This document shows positions 1 through 6,700 of a stretch of DNA of 13,893 nucleotides, in pieces. Source of the DNA: Fodinibius sp050117475 (lineage in GTDB: Bacteria; Bacteroidota; Rhodothermia; Balneolales; Balneolaceae); the NCBI GenBank assembly GCA_050117475.1, contig JASFMR010000092.1, positions 1 to 13,893 of the forward strand, given 5' to 3'. The first letter of the stretch is position 1; each line of letters begins with the position of its first letter. The translations under genes were made by a program, and so were the position numbers. The notes under the pieces were generated by a model, which made no database searches, had not been told where the DNA came from, and worked only from the letters and a program-made list of their open reading frames with translations.

Positions 1-110
1 ATAATGTTGATGGTCCTTTGGCTCGCGAGATAGTTATTGAGCTATGCACCGGTACAAAATTATTCTGTTCGCCCTTCATCCTCCACTCAGAATCTAAGGC
101 CCGATAAAAA

Positions 111-161
111 CCTTTGTCATTTCGACCGGATCCGCCGGTAGGCGGAGGAGCGGAGAAATCT
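111..161. repeat. Dispersed modular repeat, copy 1 (with internal hairpin)
   Basis: The left arm CCTTTGTCATTTCGACCGGA (111-130) and right arm GCGGAGAAATCT (150-161) are also found in copy 2 at 13812-13866. Between the arms is an independent hairpin, TCCGCC (131-136), loop GGTA, GGCGGA (141-146). The arms themselves can pair (ATTTC 119-123 with GAAAT 155-159; CCG 126-128 with CGG 151-153), so the element can fold as one long imperfect hairpin. Similar repeats are common between genes in Bacteroidota-type genomes; their function is unknown to me. Confidence 0.75.
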
Positions 162-217
162 TTTGGGATTAAGGACAGATGACGGGGGACCGATGACATT
201 TTATTACTGATCATCCG

Positions 218-245
218 TTGTCGCAAGTCTCCGGACTTGTGACAG
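218..245. repeat. REP-like hairpin
   Basis: An inverted repeat: TGTCGCAAGTC (219-229), loop TCCG (230-233), GACTTGTGACA (234-244). This gives an 11-bp stem with one G-T wobble, extendable by one more wobble at each end. No T-run follows on either strand, so it is not a canonical intrinsic terminator. It lies about 60 bp past the rfbB stop and could protect the 3' end of the operon mRNA or be a REP-type element. Confidence 0.6.
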
Positions 246-301
246 TATCCTTATGATAATCATCGGAACTTGTTTCAGGACTATCAAGGCGGACATGGGA
301 A

Positions 302-1309
302 TCACCCGTGATATCGCTCTATGTACCATCGTATCGTATCACGAAGATGCTCTTCAAAAGAACCCGAAGCCTGCCAGCCCAGCTCCTTCTTAATCTTCGA
401 GGCATCGATAGCATAGCGAAAATCATGACCGGGACGGTCAGTAACAAACGTTATCAGCTTTTTGAAATCTCCCTCGGGCCCATCCCCTGTTTCTTCATTC
501 AGGATATCACAAATCTTTTTCACCAAATCGATATTCTTCCATTCGTTATCCCCGCCGACATTGTACGTTCCTCCTGCTTTTCCTTTCCTGAAGGCCAAAT
601 CCAAAGCCCGGCAATGATCATCCACGAAGAGCCAGTCACGGACGTTCTCCCCTTTTCCGTAAACGGGAATTGGCTCATGCTTTAAAGCCGTTCTGATGAC
701 CGTAGGGATCAGCTTTTCATCGTGCTGATGGGGACCGAAATTATTGGAACAGTTTGTAGTAACAACATTCATCCCGTAAGTGTGGAAGTATGACCGAACG
801 ATGAAATCGCTTCCCGCTTTGGAAGCCGAATACGGCGAGTTGGGAGCATAAGCCGTCTCTTCGGTAAAAGCCCCCCGATCCCCAAGCGAACCATAGACCT
901 CATCCGTAGAAACATGCAGGAAACGGTTATTCGACCACGAACTCTCATCTTCCTGCCAAAACTGCCGGCATTCTTCCAGCAGGTTAAAAGTACCTACCAC
1001 ATTCGACTGAATAAACGGCTCGGGGCCTTTGATGGAATTGTCCACATGCGACTCCGCAGCCAGATGGAAAACGCCATGCGGTTTATAGCCGCGGATAATA
1101 TTCCTGACCGCATCTCGATCTACAATATCAAGCTTTTTAAAGGTATACCTGTTGGAATCTTTAATGGAATTCAGGTATGTAAGGTCGGAGGCATAACTCA
1201 GCTTGTCGATATTCAGAAACTGGTGATCGGGATAATTTTCGTGCAAGTAAAGTAATAAGTTAGAACCTATAAATCCTGCTCCGCCTGTAACAATAATTCG
1301 TCTTTCCAT
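302..1309 (-). CDS. rfbB: dTDP-glucose 4,6-dehydratase
   Basis: Second step of dTDP-L-rhamnose synthesis: cytoplasmic, NAD-dependent conversion of dTDP-glucose to dTDP-4-keto-6-deoxyglucose. The 335-residue protein is about the usual length for an extended short-chain dehydrogenase. It shows a Rossmann motif GGAGFIG (residues 9-15), the STDEVYG catalytic stretch with Thr135-Asp136-Glu137, and the YSASK motif with Tyr160 and Lys164. The DWLFVDDH and DRPGHDFRYAID motifs typical of RfbB lie in the C-terminal half. The ATG shares one base with the rfbC stop (TGATG), indicating translational coupling. It is the last gene of the minus-strand operon. All expected catalytic residues are present, so the call is very secure. 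Confidence 0.97.
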   Translation of the reverse strand: MERRIIVTGGAGFIGSNLLLYLHENYPDHQFLNIDKLSYASDLTYLNSIKDSNRYTFKKLDIVDRDAVRNIIRGYKPHGVFHLAAESHVDNSIKGPEPFIQSNVVGTFNLLEECRQFWQEDESSWSNNRFLHVSTDEVYGSLGDRGAFTEETAYAPNSPYSASKAGSDFIVRSYFHTYGMNVVTTNCSNNFGPHQHDEKLIPTVIRTALKHEPIPVYGKGENVRDWLFVDDHCRALDLAFRKGKAGGTYNVGGDNEWKNIDLVKKICDILNEETGDGPEGDFKKLITFVTDRPGHDFRYAIDASKIKKELGWQASGSFEEHLRDTIRWYIERYHG

Positions 1310-1854
1310 CAGAAGAGGTCTTTTTTAGGTATTTCTTTGAGCTTAGGTTGGTGCCGGTCCTTTTCCGAGAGGACAGGGGTACTCACTTTCCAATCAATTC
1401 CCAGGTCGGGGTCATTCCAAAGCAATCCGCGTTCTCCCTCTGGATTATAATAATCGCTGCATTTATAATAGACCAATGCTTCATCCGACAACACCGAAAA
1501 CCCATGGGCAAATCCCTTTGGGATAAACAGCTGATATTTATCCTCTGAGGCTAATTCAAGGGCAATATGCTGACCGAAAGTGGGAGATCCTTTGCGCAGG
1601 TCTACGGCCACATCCAAAATAGTTCCTTCCATCACCATGATCAGCTTATCCTGGGGCTGCACTACCTGGTAATGTAAGCCGCGAACAGCATTCATTTGCG
1701 ACTTGGATAAATTGTCCTGCACAAACTGTACATCAATACCTTTGGACTTTAATAGCTCTTCCCGGTACGTTTCCAGAAAAAAGCCCCGTTGATCACGGTA
1801 TACTTTAGGCTTCAGCAGTAGGACTGCCGGAATATCTGTAGCCGTTACTTCCAT
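1309..1854 (-). CDS. rfbC: dTDP-4-dehydrorhamnose 3,5-epimerase
   Basis: Third step of dTDP-L-rhamnose synthesis, epimerising C3 and C5 of the 4-keto-6-deoxy sugar. At 181 residues it has the normal size of this cupin-fold family. Diagnostic motifs are DQRGFFLETY (residues 21-30), the QDNLSKS substrate-binding stretch (46-52), RGLHYQ with the catalytic His61 (58-63), the FIPKGFAHGF motif, and YNPEGERGLLWNDPDLGIDW near the C-terminus. Its stop overlaps the rfbB start by one base. It is separated from upstream rfbD by 117 bp, the only real spacer within the operon, so it could have a secondary promoter, although I found no clear one. Confidence 0.97.
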   Translation of the reverse strand: MEVTATDIPAVLLLKPKVYRDQRGFFLETYREELLKSKGIDVQFVQDNLSKSQMNAVRGLHYQVVQPQDKLIMVMEGTILDVAVDLRKGSPTFGQHIALELASEDKYQLFIPKGFAHGFSVLSDEALVYYKCSDYYNPEGERGLLWNDPDLGIDWKVSTPVLSEKDRHQPKLKEIPKKDLF

Positions 1855-1971
1855 AGCTGTAGTGAGTGGAATTTCATTCTATAATAATTTTACTGGTTGC
1901 GAATATATGATATTACTTTCTCAATCGCAGAACCAAATGGCAGCATTCCCAATAGCTTTTTACATTCTAAG

Positions 1972-2847
1972 TCAACGTCCTTCTATCTTGTACAACAAAT
2001 TGCGGAGCCCATCCCTCCATTCCGAAATTACCGAACCGGGGACAGCCTCAAGCTTTTTAGTACTTAGTTTTGAAAAGTGCGGTCGTTTGGCTTTGGTGGG
2101 ATAAGCATCCGAGTTTACAGGCTCTACCACAATCTCAAAACCGCATTCATCAAAAATGGCCTGTGCAAAATCGAACCAGCTGATAAGTCCACGACTGGTA
2201 AGGTGGAACGTCCCGGTCTGATCGGAATTCAGCAGATGCAAGCTATTTCGAACAACATCTTCTGCATATGTGGGACTCCCCCACTGATCGTTAACCACTT
2301 GCAGTTTATCCCGCTCGTCTCCAAGCCTGAGCATGGTCTTCACAAAATTGCTCCCAAATTGTCCACAGAGCCATGAAACACGAATAATGAGATAATTCGA
2401 CGCAGATTGGCGAATTGCTTCCTCCCCCTCCCACTTGGTCCTTCCATAATAGTTGATCGGATCCGCCGGATGGTCTTCAAGGTATCCTTCCGGAAATTTG
2501 TGGTGGTCCTCCCGCTTTCCTGGGAAAACATAATCCGTGGAATAATGAACTAGCTTAAAACCAATTTCAGCGCTCATTTCCGCCAGGTTGGAGACGGCTT
2601 CAGCATTTATCTTGTGGGCCTTTATTTTCCTGTCCTCCGCCCCATCCACATCCGTAAATGCGGCGCAATTCACAACGACATCCGGCTTTTGAGCCTCTAA
2701 TTCATCCCGAACCTTCTTGTAGTCCGTGATATCGAGCTGAGCAGAGGTGTAAGGCAGCAACTTATAATGAACAGGAGTTTCATACCTGATGAACTGCTGC
2801 CACTCCATGCCCAGCTGTCCCGTCGCCCCCAGCAGTACAATTTTCAT
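1972..2847 (-). CDS. rfbD: dTDP-4-dehydrorhamnose reductase
   Basis: Final step of the pathway: NAD(P)H-dependent reduction of dTDP-4-keto-L-rhamnose to dTDP-L-rhamnose. The 291-residue protein has the glycine motif GATGQLG (residues 7-13), the VVNCAAFTDVDGAE stretch (58-71) typical of RfbD, HYSTDYVFPG containing Thr104 (101-110), and the YxxxK motif Y134-G-R-T-K138. The start codon overlaps the rfbA stop in an ATGA arrangement (2844-2847), so the two are translationally coupled. The C-terminus looks intact, and the ORF closes normally before a 117-bp spacer to rfbC. Confidence 0.96.
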   Translation of the reverse strand: MKIVLLGATGQLGMEWQQFIRYETPVHYKLLPYTSAQLDITDYKKVRDELEAQKPDVVVNCAAFTDVDGAEDRKIKAHKINAEAVSNLAEMSAEIGFKLVHYSTDYVFPGKREDHHKFPEGYLEDHPADPINYYGRTKWEGEEAIRQSASNYLIIRVSWLCGQFGSNFVKTMLRLGDERDKLQVVNDQWGSPTYAEDVVRNSLHLLNSDQTGTFHLTSRGLISWFDFAQAIFDECGFEIVVEPVNSDAYPTKAKRPHFSKLSTKKLEAVPGSVISEWRDGLRNLLYKIEGR

Positions 2848-3551
2848 ACTTCCCCGCTCACCAGCTTATTAGCCCTTTTATATGATACAGGAGTGCCGGC
2901 ATCCGTCCACCAACCCTCCATTAACGAAAAGCGCATTGCATTTTGGCCGATATACTTGTTGTTGACATCCGTAATTTCAAGTTCTCCGCGGCCCGAAGGC
3001 TCCAACTCCCGGATATAGTTAAAAACCCGGGCATCGTACATATATATCCCGGTCACAGCCAGCTTACTTTTGGGATGCGCCGGTTTCTCTTCAATGCCAA
3101 TAATTTTGTCCCCTTTGACCTCGGCGACGCCAAAGCGTTCCGGATCCTCCACCTCTTTGAGTAAAATCTGGGCTCCCTTTCCCGGGTATGAATCAATCGC
3201 TTTATCCAGGGAAGCCTGGAAAATATTATCGCCCAAGATAACAGTCATACAATCATCGCCCACAAAATTCTCAGCCAATCCGAGGGCCTGGGCAATTCCC
3301 CCGGCTTCATCTTGCACTTTATATGTAAAACGGCACCCAAAATCCTTTCCCGATCCCAGAAGGTTTACCACATCCCCCATATGCTCAGTACCGGTCACAA
3401 TAAGAATCTCATCTATACCCACTTCCGTAAGCTTTTCGATGGGGTAATAAATCATCGGCTTGTTCCCTATCGGCAGCAAATGTTTGTTGGTTACTTTGGT
3501 GAGTGGATAAAGCCTGGATCCGGTACCGCCTGCTAAGATGATTCCTTTCAT
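2844..3551 (-). CDS. rfbA: Glucose-1-phosphate thymidylyltransferase, short form
   Basis: First step of dTDP-L-rhamnose synthesis: glucose-1-phosphate plus dTTP gives dTDP-glucose. I chose the ATG at 3551, giving 235 residues, because MKGIILAGGTGSRLYPLTK is the canonical nucleotidyltransferase N-terminus. The frame remains open to 3602, but those 17 extra residues match nothing in the family. The uridylyl/thymidylyl motif GGTGSRL is at residues 8-14, KPMIYYPI at 31-38 and the metal-site LGDN around Asp107. It ends about 50-60 residues earlier than classical RfbA (about 290 residues), so it is the short variant lacking the C-terminal extension of the long enzymes. The sugar-1-phosphate specificity is inferred mainly from the operon. 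Confidence 0.93.
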   Translation of the reverse strand: MKGIILAGGTGSRLYPLTKVTNKHLLPIGNKPMIYYPIEKLTEVGIDEILIVTGTEHMGDVVNLLGSGKDFGCRFTYKVQDEAGGIAQALGLAENFVGDDCMTVILGDNIFQASLDKAIDSYPGKGAQILLKEVEDPERFGVAEVKGDKIIGIEEKPAHPKSKLAVTGIYMYDARVFNYIRELEPSGRGELEITDVNNKYIGQNAMRFSLMEGWWTDAGTPVSYKRANKLVSGEV

Positions 3552-3635
3552 CTGTATTTTATTTATGAAGATTCTAACTGCATTAAGAAAATATAATTTC
3601 AATTATACTCACAGGAGCGAATATAGCCTCTTTAT

Positions 3636-3694
3636 TTTGATCTTTAAAGCATTTTAATTCAATCTTTGTTATTGAACTTTCTATCTTTACTTTC
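3636..3694 (+). promoter_or_regulatory. Candidate Bacteroidota-type promoter for the large surface protein
   Basis: The Bacteroidota housekeeping promoter has a -33 TTTG and a -7 TAnnTTTG, about 19-20 bp apart. Two overlapping imperfect matches exist here: TTTG (3636-3639) with AATCTTTG (3661-3668) at a 21-bp gap, and TTTG (3665-3668) with TACTTTCA (3688-3695) at a 19-bp gap. Neither is perfect. The region is the 184-bp divergent spacer between the rhamnose operon and the large gene, so a promoter is expected, but the choice between the two is a guess. Confidence 0.25.
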
Positions 3695-3735
3695 AAAATA
3701 AATCATATACAGAAATATTTTAGTTAACAGGCGGC

Positions 3736-6700
3736 TTGTTGAAGGGTAAAATCATATCATCACCTTTGAAAAAAATCCACGTCCTTTTTTGGGTAATTGG
3801 CTTTTCATGTCTTTTTACCTCATCTGCTATAGGACAAAATATCACCCCTGCCAGCGGCGGCCAAAATATTTCTGCAGATGATGCAAATGGTCCTTTTACA
3901 TCTCTGGGGAATATTATCATAGACGAGACCTCCACCGGACAGATTTCCCAGGGACAACTTGTGTTTAACGTTCCAGCCGACTTTGAGTGGGATGTGAGTG
4001 CCAACCCCTCTGTAACAATTGAAGCTGCTACCGGTTATTCGGGTAAAGGAACCAGCTTGGATATCCAGTTTTCGAACATTACAGCCAACAAAATTATTTT
4101 TGACGTTATCCAGGCAAGTGACCAGCCCCCCAACAAGGCCGGAAAAGCGACCTTCACCGGACTCGCCGTTCGCCCCACAACTGCAAGTCTGCCGAATGAG
4201 GGTGATATTACTGCCTCCGGGTCTTCCGTTCCCAATGTAAATGCCAACTACGGAACTTTAATAATGGTGGCAGGGGCGCCCAGTGATGTTTATGTAGAAA
4301 CAGCTGCTAATGGATCCGGAAGCGAAGTAACAACACAGAATCTGACCGCAGGGAATGCCATTACCGTTTATTCTATTTCGCGAGACCAGGGAGGCAACTT
4401 TATTAATAATGTCGCCGCAGACACTTGGAGTCTCGTAAACAAAAACGGGCTGACAGCCAGTCCCCTTTCTGTTGCTGCCGATTCAAAAAGTGCAACATTT
4501 TCCTCAACCTCTACTGGTTCGGCAGCAATTAGCGCTACTAAAAGTGGGCTCGTAAGCAATACATCCGGAACAATCAATGTTATTCCCGACAGCCCTACAA
4601 CAATTCAGATACAAACCCAGCCCTCATCCTCTAATACAGCCGGAACAGCTTTTGCCACCCAGCCGGTGCTTGTAATCCTAGACCAATATGGAAATACCAC
4701 CACATCAAACAGTTTTACAAGCGTTACGGCCAGCCGAAAGGCCGGAACCGGGACACTAAAAGGGACAACAACCGCTAGCGCAAGTAATGGCATTGTTACT
4801 TTCACCGATTTGTATCATACAAAAGCCAACGATATTTCTATTGATTTTACCGCACCCGGCCTAACCGGGGCGACTTCAAACACCATTACCATAAATCCGG
4901 CTTCTGCCGATAGTTTAGCCTTTACAGTACAACCGCCAAATGGAGTAAAAAACACGCCCCTAGATCCCGCTCCCGAAGTCCAGTTGTTAGATGCTTATGG
5001 GAATACCGTTGCCGTTCAAGATACGACTGTAACCCTTGTTAAAGTCTCGGGCGCCGGAAACATTAACGGAACCCCCAGCGTCCTTACCAATACTAATGGA
5101 ATTGCCGTTTTTAATAACATTAAAATTACTCAGAATGACACCTACGTAATAAAAGCAAGCAGTCCCGGCCTTACAAACTCCGAAAGTAGCAATCCTTTTA
5201 CTATAGCAAATCCCGGCTCCCTGGCAGGTTTTAAAGTGGAAAAAAGTGGTGGCGGGAATCTAGGTGCACAGGTTGCAGGGGTACCCTTTGATATTGGAAT
5301 TGCTGCAGTCGATGGCGTCGGAGATACCCTTGACGGTCAGATGGGAAGAGATACTTTTTCAGGATTCGTGACCTTGGCCACCTCAAGTAAATTCTCAAAT
5401 TCTATTGATACAACCCATATTGGACCTTTTGTTAACGGGGTATATGACCCCTCCACTCCTTATTCAGTTGAATTAATCCAAAGTGGCGACAACGTTACAA
5501 TTACTGCTACAAACGACAGCGGAAGTGAATCGGGAAGCAGTAATTCATTTCTGGTAACTACAAATAATGCCTTCCCTGATTCAACGATGCTCATTGTAAA
5601 CAGGGATTCTCTAATCGCCAACGGCAGCGATACAACGCTCGTAATGATTCAACTTCGGGACTCACTGGGTAATAAGCTAAATTCTGGAGGAGATGGTATT
5701 ACCATTAATAATTCGGGCACTGGAAGTTTATCTGCAGTAACAGACAATGGGAATGGCTCCTATTCAGCAATCCTAACAGCACCCACTAATGTTGGTTCTG
5801 CTACACTAACCGTTGATGTTAACGGCAATACAGTAAGCAACTTATCAAAAACAGTAAACTTCTTCCCAGGTCCGCTTTCCACATTCCGTATTGAAGATGC
5901 AGGCGGGAGCTCCGGCAGCGTCTCCAATCAAACGGCAGGAGTCCCCTTCAATGTCAAGATTACGGCACTAGATGCATATGGTAATACCGTCACTTCATTT
6001 GACCGTACCGTTGAAATTACTTCGGGGGCTACATTCAATTCGGGTAATGGTACCACCGCCCCTTTCACTAATGGCATTCTTTCATCACAATCTATCGAAT
6101 TAACAAGTGCCGGCGATTACAAAATCAGCGCAAGACGCACCGGTTTTTCTGAAACAGGGGAGAGTAACGTATTTACAGTTTCTCCGGGTCCGGCAGACAG
6201 AACGACCTCTACCATCACTTCAGATTCCCCATACCTGGAAAACAACGGAACCGACAATACAACCATTCGGGTTCAGCTTAAAGATGCATTTGGGAACAAG
6301 CTGACAAGCCAGGACGGCAATAATGTGTATCTGTTTTTTGCCGGATCGCCCAGTTCCACACTCAGCAGTAATCCTACATCATACAGTGGTGACGGGCTTT
6401 TCACTGGCACTTTGACCGCCGCCAACAATACTACGGAAACAGTGAATGTTATCGGAACATTAAACAATCCAACCGGAAGCAGTGCCAGCAGTGATATTGA
6501 TACCGTAGAAGTTATCATCACTCAATTTAACACATGGCAAAGCAGCTCAGGCGGTAACAGATCTACCCTGAGGGACTGGAGTCTTAGTGGGAACTGGAGC
6601 CAGGGCATTATTCCAGGGATAAACCAAATTATCAATATACCAACCACCCCTCTGAATGCCTCTTTCTATCCGATCATTGCCCAAAACAGTACGATCGATT

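Larger units (their letters stand above)
1..301. other. Non-coding left flank, downstream of rfbB
   Basis: No convincing gene. The only open stretch at the edge is a short frame ending at a stop at 105-107, which I do not recognise as the end of a known protein. The interval holds a dispersed repeat (111-161) and a strong hairpin (218-245). It lies just past the stop codon of the minus-strand rhamnose operon. No hairpin followed by a T-run in the minus direction was found, so the operon has no obvious intrinsic terminator here. Confidence 0.6.

Noticed and set aside
3..107. Possible C-terminal end of a gene entering from the left edge
   Set aside because: A 34-codon open frame with no recognisable motif; too short to separate from chance.
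253..263. ATGATAATCAT palindrome
   Set aside because: Short, AT-rich and without a partner site; expected by chance in this sequence.
308..685. Plus-strand ORF opposite rfbB
   Set aside because: Antisense shadow of a gene with all catalytic motifs intact.
3552..3602. Upstream extension of rfbA to an ATG at 3602
   Set aside because: The 17 extra residues match nothing in the family, whereas MKGIILAGG at 3551 is the canonical N-terminus.
3720..4004. Minus-strand ORF opposite the start of the large surface gene
   Set aside because: It lies antisense to a clear signal peptide and beta-rich coding frame and has no recognisable motif.
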